This document shows, piece after piece, positions 1 to 10,600 of a DNA stretch of 64,000 nucleotides. The position numbers and the translations under genes were made by a program. This DNA is from Gambelia wislizenii (lineage: Eukaryota; Chordata; Lepidosauria; Squamata; Crotaphytidae): contig JAUMIR010000001.1 in NCBI GenBank assembly GCA_030847615.1, positions 180,253,001-180,317,000 on the forward strand, read 5' to 3'. The notes under the pieces were generated by a model. The model was given only the letters and a program-made list of their open reading frames with translations. It was not told the origin of the DNA and searched no databases. Position 1 is the stretch's first letter. Every line of letters starts with the position of its first letter.

Positions 1-84
1 ACCACTTAGGAAACATGTCAAGAGTATGATCATTTGATACATTAATATACAACATTTCAAGTCAACTATAATGTCTAGTTTCAT

Positions 85-330
85 GCCAAGAGCCCCTCTA
101 CCACTGCCATGCAACTGCATGTACATATATAGACACACACAATGCTAGACACAGACATACCATGTGCACCAGGACGTGAGAGCCCCTCCGACATCACAGA
201 ACTGCATGTACACACCCATGCCTCACACTACACCCCAAATGCTAAAAACACCCCCATGGCACATACACATACAAACATACCCCATGTGCACCAGGTTGTA
301 AGAGCCACTCCATTATCATGTTTAGAAAGG
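85..330. repeat. Degenerate tandem repeat, unit about 90-120 bp
   Basis: The phrase AAGAGCCCCTC or a close variant recurs near 88, 178 and 300. Each copy lies near AACTGCATGTACA-like and CATGTGCACCAGG-like segments. At least two and a half diverged units are visible. The 64-codon open frame here is an accident of the repeat. Confidence 0.55.
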
Positions 331-354
331 ACTTGAAGATTTCCATATGTTTCC

Positions 355-475
355 ACCCCAAGGCCCAGCTACAGACAGCACAGGAGGCCCAAGAAGGAGC
401 TACAGATAGCACAGAAAGGCCCAAGGCCCCCAACTACAGACAGCACAGATAGGCCCAAGGCCCCAGCCCAAGAGC
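355..475. repeat. Short minisatellite, unit about 40 bp
   Basis: Three adjacent copies of a unit containing CTACAGACAGCACAG followed by AGGCCCAAG are visible, starting near 367, 401 and 433. Confidence 0.6.
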
Positions 476-753
476 AAGGAGCAGCTACAGAAAACTGTAT
501 TGTGGTGGTCAAGATTGAGGGCTGAATGCCGCTCTTAAATAGCAGTTACCCTGGCTGCTTCAGGTGTGCTGCATGATTGTAGCCGGCTGCATCTGATAGC
601 TTGGCCCTGGTTCTTCCAGGACTCCCACAGCCAGGGCCTGAGTCTGCAAAGAGGCTATGCAGCCAGGGGCCTAGTCCTGCGAGGAGAGACAGATCCTGTC
701 ACCAAAGCAGCCAGTCAGCACACTGAAAATGACAACATACCCAAGAGAATATT

Positions 754-830
754 ATATAGATACAGATACAGATACAGATACAGATACAGATACAGATACA
801 GATACAGATACAGATACAGATACAGATAGA
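754..830. repeat. (GATACA)n microsatellite
   Basis: About twelve tandem hexamers (GATACA/CAGATA) are nearly perfect. They create artificial Arg-Tyr, Asp-Thr and Cys-Ile dipeptide open frames in three frames, none of which is a gene. Confidence 0.95.
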
Positions 831-1640
831 TGGATGTTTGGGAGTGGGGAAGGAAGAGAGGAATATATCATGTTGATACAAGACTACCTCTGTCAAATTA
901 GGATATTGCATCCCACTGAAGCTTTATCATGTAACTTCAGTTGAATTTGCACAGCTAGCCACCTCATGTGTTTAGGGAGACCCTCTTAGCCTAGGAATTT
1001 CATTGAGAAAGGGATGTTGTGGCTCACTAAGCCAAGATCTTTACTTTTATTAAAAGATGCACAGACTAGAAAATGAGGTGTGAAAGGTGATAAGGGCAGA
1101 TTAATTGTTCACATATTAAAGCACAAGTTGTTAATGTTTAGATGGGGGGCACTAGTAATTTGTTTTATCTTAGGTTGTTTTGCTGCACTATGCTACTTTA
1201 CTGCTTAATAGATTAGTTGGTTATTTGAGTGATTAGAAGTGACATGATAAAAAAAATTGAAATGTTTGTCAGACCTCACAGATTATTGAACTCTGATTCA
1301 TATGGACATGGGAGCTGAAACAAACTATCTTACCACTCCATGTTGAGAGCAACATGCTGTTTAAATAGTCCTAAACCTAAGGGCCCCTCCTCATTTCAGG
1401 AATGGAACATGGGGCCCCAACACTGTGTCATGTGGATGGGTTCATGAGCCAATGAGGTTTTCCTTAGAAGCAGGTGCTAACTTCTTGCTTGTGATTTTTG
1501 TCCCCTTAGCATCAAACTCATCAGGGTTGTTCAGAGTGGAATTAGCCAGTTCTGCCTCCTAGCCAGTCTTCCAAAAGTGTAGTTCTAAGACATAACTGAG
1601 TGCCACATAAGGGGCAAAGATCCAGTACACATGTGGTGGC
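830..1640. other. No feature recognised
   Basis: AT-rich intronic sequence. I see no open frame, repeat structure or RNA gene that I can support. Confidence 0.5.
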
Positions 1641-2960
1641 TCTCACCTCTCCAAGGATCCTGTCACGCCCTCAGGCTGTACAAATTGAAATGTATACAAT
1701 AATGCAGGACAAGCAGGTGATGAGTTTACATCCAATGGGCCTGTCTCAACTGTAGCAGCCAAATCAGAGCAGATCTGAGCCATGTTGTCTGCAAAGTGTC
1801 TTGCAAATTCATCAAAGTGGGCTGACAAGTGGTTTTTGTTTTCTTCTTGCAGGACAGAGTTTAAAAGGTTTTTGGTCACTGCAGACAGCTCCACTGGATG
1901 ACACTGTGCAGATGCAATGGCAACAAAGACATATAATTTCTTTGCTGCCACCATCACCATGGCATAGGCCTTTCAATTAGCCTATGGTTCACTAGAGAGT
2001 TTGTAGTGATGAAACAAATGGGATGGAGTGATTTGTTTCCCATCCATGGGAGGGGATGCTTAGGGCAATCATGGGATGGAAGGGAGTCATTTGTTTCCCA
2101 TCCATGGGAGGGGATAGTTAGAGCAATCTTGTCTACTGCCCTCGCCATTTCCCTATTCTAGAGATCATCCAGGGCTTCAATAGGATCACCTGTTAAGGCA
2201 ACAGGAAGCTCCCCAAGAGCCATCAGGAATCCACTGAGATCTCTAAGCCTCTTGGGGCAGACCATCTTAATCATCCCCACACCACCCCTGCAGATACTTT
2301 GAGTTCCAGTGAGTCTAGACCCCACCAGATAGTGATCTGTCCATGACAACAGAACTGTTGAAAACTCCTCCACACTCAGACCACCATCATCCCACCCTGC
2401 ACAGAAAACTTGGTCCAGCATGTGTCCTGTAGCATGGGTGGCACCAGATATTATTTGGGAAAGACCCATGGTTGTCATGGGTGGCATAAAGTCCTGAGCT
2501 TCTCCTGACAGAAAGGTCTCCACATAGATGTTGAAGTCCCCCAGTACAACAAGCTGAGGGAACTACAACACTGCCATCAAGACCAACTCAGCCACCTAAG
2601 GAAGGGAGACTGTTGAGCAGCGGGGTGGGCAGTACACCAACAAAAACATAATCTGTCTTAACCACCCACCTTCAAATATACACACTCATACTCAGCAGAC
2701 TGTGGGACAGGGTGCCTAGTGAGAGTGATTAACTGCTGCAACTTCATCCCCCTGACCCCAAGCCTTGCCTGCTACTGTATAGAGAACCCTGGTGGACAAA
2801 GCTGAAAGAGGTTAATCCATCTAGCTTCATTTGGTCAGGCTCTGTAATACAAGCCAGGTTGGCATCGAGGATCAAGTCTTGGAACAAGGATTGTTTTCAT
2901 TCACCAACCTTGCATTGAGCAGCAGCATTTTAAGCCCAGAGGGCCTGTTGCCAAAGCTAT
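1640..2960 (-). pseudogene. Decayed L2-like LINE: endonuclease to pre-RT region
   Basis: Read on the minus strand, from about 2900 down, the fragment shows an N-terminal AP-endonuclease stretch (ILDANLACIT near 2870-2840). It continues as an open frame at 2523-2158 with ATHATGHMLDQVF and SWTDHYLVGSRL, the TGH.LD.VF and (S/T)DH signatures of the L2/CR1 group endonuclease. A following frame (1960-1643) with HPVELSAVTKNLLN and HFADNMAQI matches the linker before the RT in these elements. Stops and frameshifts separate the pieces, so it is dead. L2-like is my best clade call; CR1-related is the alternative. Confidence 0.72.
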
Positions 2961-3461
2961 CCAGACTATTTGAACAGCCTAGGGAAAACCAAAACCCTGT
3001 GGGTCTCTCTTCTGCCATGATAAAAGGACTGTCCTCCTCTGTCCATTATTGTTGTAATGGCTGTTCCTTGGACTGCTTCCCTTCTTGTGCTCTCTGTGTA
3101 TTGTATTCCTTTGTTTTGGTGGGAGGCAGATTTTAAAGACCACAACTTCAGATTTAAAAATGTATAAAACCAATGTGCTCCCCCTTCCTAAAAAAAAGAG
3201 AACTTGTCCTCACCCTTGCTCTACTTCTAAAACAGCTCCTCCAAAGGGACAGCAGACCTGCTGCAGCATCACCCAAGTTTTATCCTTGCATATAGTTATA
3301 GTTATATAGTTACTATATATCAATGAATCACAATGTACTTAGTGTACACTGTAATCCTTTGTGCATTACATGTTATTGTTATTATCTTGGTCCCATGTGT
3401 GCTTGTAAATCTCAAGAGGCCTTATATGTAAGCAAGTTGGTTTTACACTGTGGTCCATTCT

Positions 3462-3632
3462 GTTTAACTTAAGCCGTCTGAGGGCTCACACTAAGACTCT
3501 AAACTATCTAGTCCGTGAGCTGCTCTTCGCTGATGATGCTGCCCTTGTTGCCCACACAGAAGCAGCTCTGCAGCACCTAACATCCTGCTTCACAACAGCT
3601 GCAGAGCTGTTTGGGCTGGAAGTCAACCTGGG
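3462..3632 (+). pseudogene. Non-LTR reverse transcriptase fragment (FADD motif)
   Basis: About 57 codons remain open: LFNLSRLRAHTKTL, then LLFADDAALVAHTEAAL and ELFGLEVNL. FADD is the RT catalytic motif C and the downstream AHT...L and FGL..N residues follow the RT order. The fragment stops abruptly at 3632, where unrelated sequence begins. It resembles the element at 18180-18750, but the two cover different regions so this is not proven. Confidence 0.78.
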
Positions 3633-3960
3633 TGTCAGTTACACGGCAATTTTTGTCGCGGGGCGTACTGTGACTTCCTGATCCCGTATTTGTCCTGTGC
3701 TGTTTAGATGATTTTTGTCACTCTTTAGGAAATCAAGGAAGATCCCATGATTGATATTTACACGACAAAAGTTCTGTTTCTTTTTATTGGTCTCGCACTC
3801 TTATATCCCGTGCTTTTGCTGTTTACACATATTTAGCATACCGGGATTATTATTTTTTTTGGCTGTCAATCAAGGATGCGATTACTCGTGTTTTCACAAC
3901 CTCAGTGACGTACTTCCTTTAGAGTTCCGCGCCACGAGCGATGCTATTGGCTGGCTGGGG
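3633..3960. repeat. Unclassified CpG-containing insert
   Basis: This stretch follows the RT fragment abruptly and is richer in CpG than its surroundings (GTCGCGGGG, TTCCGCGCCACGAG). It contains an ATTGGCTGG (inverted CCAAT) and a near repeat of TTACACGGCAA/TTACACGACAA at 3641 and 3757. It may be part of a transposon. I see no terminal repeats. Confidence 0.3.
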
Positions 3961-3977
3961 GGGGGGAGAGAGAAATC

Positions 3978-4480
3978 AGGGGGCAGAGGCTTGTGTTTGT
4001 CCTGTCTCTTTAAAATGTTAACCCTTTAAGCAGGGGCAGCTGTGGAGTGAGGTTTCAAGCCAGTGACACACAAGGCATTTTGAAAGACCCAGACGCTGGC
4101 AGTTTTTAATTTTTTACTGTGCCTTGAGGGAGGGGGATGAATGAATGTGTGATCTTTCGCTCAGACGCTGGCACAAAGCTGGAAGGAGGCAGGAACGATC
4201 AGGGTTAAACCCTGTGCTTTCCTTTTGAAATCAAGCTGAGTGCGGGGGGGGGGGAGGCTTGTGATTGCCCTTGTCTCTTTAAAATGTTAACCCTTAAAGC
4301 AGAGGCAGCTGTGGAGTAAAGATTTCAATCCAGTGCTGGCGATCATAAAGGGACGAAACACAAGGCATTTTGAAAGACCCAGACGCTGGCATTTTATACT
4401 GTGCCTTGAGGGAGGGGAATGAATGAATGTGTCATCATCCAATCAGATGCTTGCATATTTTACTGTGCCTTGGGGGGTGA
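3978..4480 (+). repeat. Tandem duplication, unit about 270-290 bp
   Basis: Two long copies share, in order, GAGGCTTGTG, TCTTTAAAATGTTAACCC, GGCAGCTGTGGAGT, CAAGGCATTTTGAAAGACCC, CAGACGCTGGCA and TGCCTTGAGGGAGGGG. They begin near 3985 and 4254. A third partial copy starts near 4440 (TTTTACTGTGCCTTGG). Copy two carries an extra segment of about 20 bp near 4337. Confidence 0.75.
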
Positions 4481-4722
4481 TGACGGCAATGTGGGGATGG
4501 GGTGTTCGTCCTCAATTGAAAAATCTCTCAATTGTTAAATTGATAGATATGCTAGAGCTAGATAATTTAATGAATAAACTACAGAATAACTCAAGTAATA
4601 AGTTTTTGAATGACTTGGAACCATTGTTAAAATTTTGGGAAAAGACAGGGGAAATTCACAAAAGTAAAAATTTATTATTAGAAATAATATAGAGACAGTA
4701 ACATGATATTAGAACCAGCTGG

Positions 4723-4728
<6 letters not shown>

Positions 4729-4756
<28 letters not shown>
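4729..4756. repeat. (TA)n microsatellite
   Basis: About fourteen AT dinucleotides lie inside the L1 3' UTR; a CT-rich and TA-rich run follows at 4806-4832. Confidence 0.95.
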
Positions 4757-4758
<2 letters not shown>

Positions 4759-4879
4759 AATGATAATGGGATAGAGAGGATACTTCTTACATTTGATTTT
4801 TGCTTTTCTCTCTCTCTCTCTATATATATATATTCTCTTTTACATAGTAATAGAAGATCTTTTTGATATTTTTAAAATT

Positions 4880-5115
4880 TTATTTAGTTATTTATACCCT
4901 GCTCTTCAGCCACAAGGCTATCAGAGCAGCTTACAAATTGTTTTAAGCAATAGCAATTTACACATCTACACTGCAAGAAGCAGCTTCCAATGTGTGTTAG
5001 CTAATTGCCCCCACAAGCTGGGTACTCATTTACCAACCTATGAAAGGATGGAAGGCTGAGTGAACCTTGGAGCTCTCTGGAATCGAACTTGCAATGTGGT
5101 GACTTGGGGTACTAA
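4880..5115 (-). mobile_element. tRNA-headed SINE, minus strand
   Basis: Read on the minus strand it has a degraded tRNA-like head with a box B-like GTTCGATTCCAGAG, then AAGGTTCACTCAGCC, ATCCTTTCATAGGTTGG and TAAATGAGTACCCAGCTTG. The same order occurs in the SINE at 6181-6378. It lies within the L1 3' end. Confidence 0.75.
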
Positions 5116-5399
5116 TATGATTTGTTGTAAAATAATATACAGGTACTTATTTTTTTCTGGAGATCTATAAAGGAACTCAATATTTGGTTAAACGACAGAT
5201 AGTGAGGAACTGTTTATCGAACAGACATCAGAATTTATGAGATATTATGAGAAGGTATTAACGTAATAGCAAAAGAGATAATCTGTGATTATTGTAATGC
5301 AATAACAATAATAATATATAATTGTTAAAAATTAAATTTAAACAATGGCTCAATCACACCTTGGACATTGTTTTTTTAATAAATAAGGTCAGCAGCAGC

Positions 5400-5480
5400 A
5401 AATTTAGGTGAGTTTAGTAAACCACTCACAGACACCATGTTTACTAGTGGGCATGCAAAGTTTCTGGGGGGCAAAAAAAA
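5400..5480. repeat. Short segment shared with the MITE at 40633-41240
   Basis: AGTAAACCACTCACAGACACC followed by GGGCATGCAAAGTTT resembles AGTAAATCACTCACAGTCACC and GGTCATGCAGAGTTT near 41091-41140. This suggests a diverged relative of that element, ends not identified. Confidence 0.35.
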
Positions 5481-5654
5481 AACCATTAGGACAGGTTGCA
5501 GCTGCTGCAAAATGTCATTACTTGAGGCAATCTTTTTTATGGGCTTGTTTAGACAGGCCCTAAGTTTCTTCTCAAAGGTAGCAATGAGTAGTTTCAGCAA
5601 TTCTCTTGCTGTTCCTAGAAAGCCTTTGGAAACCATGCAGTTCAAGACATCTTC

Positions 5655-5920
5655 TGTGTAAAATTCACCCATGGTTCTTTTGTGCAGAAACATCATTTTC
5701 TGCATGAAAAGTAATATTTCAATGTAAAAATTTCAGTTCCTGCCCAGAAAATTCTATCTTCTGCCCAGAAAATGCTGTTTTCTATGGAAATCAACCATGT
5801 GCAGTTTTTACACAGACTAAAAACTACATTTTCTGTGTGGGAACTGATATTTCTGCATTGAAATATTGTTTTTCTATGCAGAAAATGCCATTTTCCGCAC
5901 AGAAATTGCTGGGTTTAATA
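5655..5920. repeat. Degenerate tandem repeat, unit about 30 bp
   Basis: Variants of TTCTGCNCAGAAAAT alternate with TTTTCTATG or TTTTCTGTG about every 25-40 bp, for roughly eight diverged units. No coding sense. Confidence 0.6.
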
Positions 5921-6044
5921 AGTCCCGATCTGCAAAGATTCTCACCAGTCCAAGATTCCTCTCACCAGGGTTTCTCAACACCAAAAAAAAAAATGTTTTT
6001 GACCATTTTAAATAATACTTTGAAATATTCTTTCCATCCCTACC

Positions 6045-6069
6045 ATCTCTCTCTCTCTCTCTCTCTCTG
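6045..6069. repeat. (CT)n microsatellite
   Basis: About ten CT units, adjacent to a homopolymer-rich stretch. Confidence 0.9.
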
Positions 6070-6174
6070 TCCCCCTGTTATTTTTTCTTAAAAAAAACAT
6101 CCTGATCCTGCAGTGGCAGCAAAGAAGGAAGAGATCAGCAGGAGCAATTGCTGCCACCACCACACAAACAAATA

Positions 6175-6378
6175 GCACTTCTATTTCTATACCACTTATC
6201 AATGCAACTCCCTAAGCAGTTTACAGTGTATTCGCTAATGGCCCCCAACAAGCTGGGTACTCATTTTACTGACCTACAAAAGGATGGAAGTCTGAGTCAA
6301 CCTAGAGCCCTGTAGGAATTGAACTCACAACGTTGTGGCTGCAGTACCGGCATTTAATCACTGTGCCACCAGGGCTCC
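6175..6378 (-). mobile_element. tRNA-headed SINE, minus strand
   Basis: The minus strand starts with GAGCCCTGGTGGCACAGTG (box A-like) and has GTTGTGAGTTCAATTCC (box B), then a body with AATGAGTACCCAGCTTG and a tail ending in a GTATAGAAAT-like motif near 6181. This is the same family as the copy at 4880-5115 and is better preserved. Confidence 0.85.
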
Positions 6379-6389
6379 ATAAATGGGAA

Positions 6390-7600
6390 ATGGGGGGGGG
6401 AGTGCATGATCAGAAGGGAGGAAGAGTTCCTGCTGCTGCAGTACAAGTAAGCAGATGGGAGGAGATTGAGAGGCGGATGGGTTGAGGAGGGTATGGTAAG
6501 TAATGTGAAGTGAGGTGACCAGGAGGATAGTGGCAGGTCCATCTGGTGCCGGGGGCAGTGAAGTGCAGCCACCTTACTTGGCCATATAATAGGGCCAGCC
6601 CCACACTTTACACTGAGTTTCATCCAGACAAATGTATGAAAAAGAGATTAGTGGAACATGCCTTTCCAGTCCAATCCTTCCACCTATTCCCTGAAAGTAT
6701 CCTCTTAGGGTTGGAAGATCCTGGATGAATGGGGATGGTTGTGGCATAGGAAAATCTAAGGTGGATGATGCAAAGGAGTGTGCGTAAAACAAGTCTAATA
6801 AAATGAATCTGTTGAACAATAGAAATTGTGAATGGTTCATGTACAGACATCTGGAATCTTATTTCCATGTTCACATGTGTGAATAAAAAGAATTATAAAG
6901 TTTTATCCCACCTTTTATCATGTGAATTTGGTGTGTGTGGGGGGGGGTTTCCACATTGCATTAGGTATTGGTGGATGGGTAGGGATCAGGAAAGTTATTT
7001 TTAAAAGCTATTGTATCCCCTGCCTGCAAAATATTTTGCACAAAACAGGTCAATTGCCAACAGCTTATTATCTGAATGCTCTGTGCCACCCTAAACTATG
7101 TATCTCTCTCCCTCTCAGTCACTCGTTTACACACATACACACATACACACACTACTGTGATAAAATGTTTGATAAGTAGCCAAATCAAAATAGTGGGGAA
7201 AGGGTTGTGTGGGAAGCATAAAGGTTGAGGAAAGAGCTATGCTGTGCCCACTGTGTGTACATACATGAAAAAAAAATGCTAAGCCACTGAAATGTGGATG
7301 CATGACTTCAATTCTAAATTGCAGTTCCATCATCCATAGTTGACAATGGGAGGATTGATTGGTAGCTCCAGGTGTCTTCCACTTGGAAACATACTGTGTT
7401 TTGGGGGAGTGAGGTCAAGATGGTGTTGCAATTTTTCTGGATCAGAGAAATGATCTGGACACTCCCCCTCCCCTTCATCCTCTTCTTTTCCATTTTCTTC
7501 TTTTCTGGAAAACAGATCAGATTAGATATTGGAGGAGGGGGTTAGACTTGTGTAATTTTCATATGACTGCAAACAGAGGTTACAATCCTATCCATACTTA
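6390..7600. other. No gene recognised
   Basis: Intronic sequence with short simple runs (ACACAT near 7130). Several 60-90 codon open frames on both strands show no family signature. Confidence 0.5.
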
Positions 7601-7617
7601 GCTACATGTAAGCCTCA

Positions 7618-7849
7618 AGAGAGCCAGTGTATGTAGTGGTTTGAGTGTTGGACTATGACTGGAGACCAGGGTTTGAATCCCTGCTCAGCCATGGAAACCC
7701 ACTGGGTGACCTTGGACAAGTCACATTCTGTCAGCCTCAGAGGAAGGCAAGGCAAACTCCCTTTGAACAAATCTTGCCAAGAAACCCCCATAAAAGGTTC
7801 GCCTTAAGGTCACTGTAAGTTGTAAATGACTTGAAGGCACACAACAACA
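7618..7849 (+). mobile_element. Sauria-type tRNA SINE with target duplication
   Basis: The head reads AGAGCCAGTGTATGTAGTGG with box B-like GGGTTTGAATCCC. The body has ACCCACTGGGTGACCTTGG and TCTTGCCAAGAAA. The tail is GACTTGAAGGCACACAACAA, the end shared with BovB LINEs. The 8-bp direct repeat AAGCCTCA at 7610-7617 and 7850-7857 is a likely target site duplication. It was copied by a BovB-type LINE by inference. Confidence 0.9.
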
Positions 7850-7989
7850 AAGCCTCATTGAACACTGTGACTTACTTCTGAGTAAACATAAAAAGCTTTT
7901 AAGATATTGAAACAAAATAACAATTGTACTTTACAGCCCCCCCCACCTTTTAGCAAAGATAATACCTAGTGGGTTACATTGTGGTTTAC

Positions 7990-8310
7990 ATTAGGCAACA
8001 ATACACCCGTATCTGTGGGGGATTGGCTCCGGACGGCCCCGTGGATAATGAAATCTGTGGATAATAGCGAACGCTTTGGAAGAGGAAGAAGGGAGGGAGG
8101 GAGGTTCGTAGGCCAAGCCGCCGCTGCCTTCCAGGCCTCCGCCATCACCACCACTGCCATGCACACCATCACCGCTGCTTCTCCACCACCAATGCTCACA
8201 CTGCATGCACAATCACTGCTGCGGCCTCCTGGGCCTCCTCCTCCACCAACAACACTACACACTCCATCGCTGCTAGCCACCAACTGCAGATAACTGCTAT
8301 AATTGCTGCT
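7990..8310. mobile_element. Tigger-like MITE, degraded
   Basis: CCGTATCTGTGGGGGATTGG and GTGGATAATGAAATCTGTGG near 8006-8065 are typical of the Tigger/pogo terminal region. The core is rich in CCNCC triplets, giving spurious Gly/Gly and Pro/Pro open frames. The right end is not clear. Confidence 0.5.
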
Positions 8311-8357
8311 ATAATTAAAAGTGAAACTCATCTGTGATACCTATACAGCCTACTATA

Positions 8358-8585
8358 CAGAAACTCCTTGGTATCTGCTGGGGTTTGGTTCCAGAATCCC
8401 CCATGGATACCAAAATCTGTGAATGCTCAAGTTGCATTATATACAGTCATGTAGTAAAATGGTGTACCTTATCTAAAATGGTGAGCAACTCAAATGTTTG
8501 CTTTTTTGAATTTTTTAAAAATATTTTTGAGCTGTGGTTGCTTGGATCCATGAATGCCAAATCTGTGGATATGGAGGGCTGACTG
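8358..8585. mobile_element. Tigger-like MITE, 228 bp
   Basis: It starts CAGAAACTCCTTGGTATC and ends GATATGGAGGGCTGACTG, an imperfect terminal inverted repeat. TA dinucleotides lie directly outside both ends (8356-8357, 8586-8587), the Tc1/mariner-Tigger target. It has no coding capacity. The same subfamily recurs at 50254-50484. Confidence 0.8.
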
Positions 8586-8589
8586 TACC

Positions 8590-9630
8590 ACACAGTCTAA
8601 TTGTATGATGTTTGGTTCTTTTTGCTCTTTCCTTTGAAGTTTGCTGTCTTTGAATTAGCTTTTAAAGGAAAAAAAAATCAACAGGTGCATGTGTTTATAG
8701 AAAGGTCTTAAATATAGTCTTGTTAAACTAAAGGGCAGATACCAAAAACTAATTACATGTCCTCAGGCTAATGTAATAGTTTAGGAAGCCAAAATAGATT
8801 AGCTCTCTCTACAGTGCTGATAATACCAGGTTTAATTTTGTAATGGCTACAAGCAGCCATGATGTTTAATATACAAAGGTTGCATGCATCATGATGGTAC
8901 TAAACAAAGACAAATTAGCATTGAATGGAATGGCCCCATCAGTACTGCCAGAGTGTAAAGAGAAAAAACAATTCTTATATGGCTGAGAGTCATAGTACAT
9001 CTGACCTAACACTGCTAAGAATAAGTGGGTGAGTAATGAATCTATACCATCCTACTCTCTTGAGGGTCTACCCCTCACCTTGACAAGCTCTTTTATAACT
9101 TGATTGCCTGTTTTGCCATAAGAGGCTGCCACGATTGCTGAGTGAACATAAAGCTGGCACTTATCTGTCATGTCATTGTTGGCAGATTGCAAACTACTTT
9201 TCTGGGAGACAACTTCATAGGTTGACATTTTCAGACAGATGCAGAAAGTGTTTTCCTGTTAAACATTTTTATATTACACAGTTTGGCAAGAGGCAATTCC
9301 CTCAGACCCTATTCAGAAAGATTTGTATCTCTGGTGTTCAATAGAAATTGTGGATGTATATCAGATTGTAATGTGCAAACACGGAGTTCCAGTTGCTATT
9401 ACCAGTAAGCAAAACCCAGGGGAAATTGATGTGCATTGCAACTGAGGAAGTAACAAAAGTTAGAATTGTCTAAATAATCAATTTCTATAAGTAAGAAGGG
9501 GTGGTATTTTTCAGCTTCCTTTAAGAAAAAGAAGATTCCTTCAAGCAGTGTATCAACTGTATTTCCCCATGGTTAGCTTCTGTTCAAACAATAGGTCTAC
9601 AGCATTGTCCCATGTGTACGTCTTACCCTC
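8590..9630. other. No feature recognised
   Basis: Unremarkable intronic sequence without a repeat, RNA gene or coding signal that I can support. Confidence 0.5.
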
Positions 9631-9635
9631 TAACA

Positions 9636-10600
9636 TTTTACTGATGAAAAGCAGGACATACATGCTAAAGCAACATCAAGAGTGTGGTCAAGATGGCAAA
9701 AGTTATTAATGAAGAACATGACACAAGCCAGGAGATGTTGCAACAGTTTGCTTTTGCCTGAGCCTACTGGGAAGGGCAAGATTCAACCCCCTCCTCTACT
9801 CTCCCCTCTGCTGAGTTAATTGAATGCAAGCTACTTTTGTGCTTTTGCAGCACTGGAAGTAAACTGAGGACAAAGAGGGGAAGTTTGTTTTATTTTTTAT
9901 ACTTCCTTGCAGTTTTATACTATTTGGACTTCCTAATGAACACCTTTGCGGCATTACATGGTGAACAACTTGTCTCTCCCAACGAAGGGTTTCTTCTTCC
10001 CTGGCTCAGCTTTGTCCTTTCTCATTTGCTGCCCCATATTCTTGGAATTCCCTCCCTGAACATTTGCAGACTTCTCCTTCTAGCAGTGTTTTAAAATCCC
10101 AATCAAAAACTTTTCTGTTTTCCAAAGCTTTGGGGATTTCAATTTGATACTGTTTTGTAGTCTTACATATTCTGATCACAACATGTATTGGTCAGTTTGG
10201 TTTATTTTTATATCTTCTTGCTGTTTCATACTATGTTGCTGCTGCTGTTGTTAGCTGGATAATTTGTTTTTCAATTGTATTTTATAGTTTTATGTTTGTT
10301 CTTCCTTCTCTCCATGTGTACACTTATTTTAGATTGTACATATTTGGCCAAGCCAATGTTTCATTTAGTTTTTTGCACGTTTTAATGTAAAGCGATATGT
10401 ACATAGATAGTGCAATAGAAATAAATGATAATAATTAACAGCAACAACAATAATAATGTGAGAAGAGAGCGATATTAGAAAATTTTAAAAGCAGCTGAAA
10501 AGGAAAAAAAAATAGATGAAAAAGGATTGTCCCTGCCAAATTAGGACAGTTGGAAGTTATGTTACCTTATGGCATGCATTCAATGTCCCAATGTTAACCA
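9636..10600 (+). repeat. Unclassified dispersed repeat, copy 1 (interrupted)
   Basis: The left part (9636-9888) has GTGGTCAAGATGGCAAAAGTT, TGGGAAGGGCAAGATTC and TTAATTGAATGCAAGCTACTTTTG. The right part (10446-10600) has GAAGAGAGCGATATT, GCAGCTGAAAAGG and AATTAGGACAGTTGGA. The same motifs occur uninterrupted at 12796-13170 and reversed at 27540-27770, so the segment between is a later insertion. Confidence 0.7.
9889..10445 (+). mobile_element. L2-like LINE 3' end inserted in the repeat
   Basis: A degraded frame reads WNSLPEHLQT-like and then a SKTFLF-like ending, the C-terminus of L2-type ORF2 (about 10045-10125). An AT-rich 3' UTR follows, ending in an AAAGCGATATGTACATAG-like motif and AATAAATGATAATAATTAA. 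It interrupts repeat copy 1 exactly where copy 2 (12796-13170) is continuous. Confidence 0.65.

Larger units (their letters stand above)
4500..5340 (+). mobile_element. L1 LINE 3' end (ORF2 tail and 3' UTR), split by a SINE
   Basis: The open segment to 4692 ends with LIDMLELDNLMNKLQ and FLNDLEPLLKFWEKTGE, which resembles the extreme C-terminus of vertebrate L1 ORF2. It is followed by an AT-rich 3' UTR with a (TA)n run. Similar AT-rich sequence resumes after the SINE at about 5120 and seems to end near 5340 with an A/T-rich tail. The 3' boundary is approximate. Confidence 0.55.

Noticed and set aside
566..944. Arg-Tyr, Asp-Thr and Cys-Ile repeat proteins
   Set aside because: Three-frame reading of a (GATACA)n microsatellite.
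7618..7700. Possible tRNA genes at SINE heads (also 14448, 21749, 53700 region, 6378)
   Set aside because: Box B-like words are present, but acceptor stems are not and each is followed by the shared SINE body and tail.
7966..8331. 121-codon Gly/Ala-rich minus frame and its plus-strand mirror
   Set aside because: Falls in the triplet-rich core of a degraded Tigger-like MITE.
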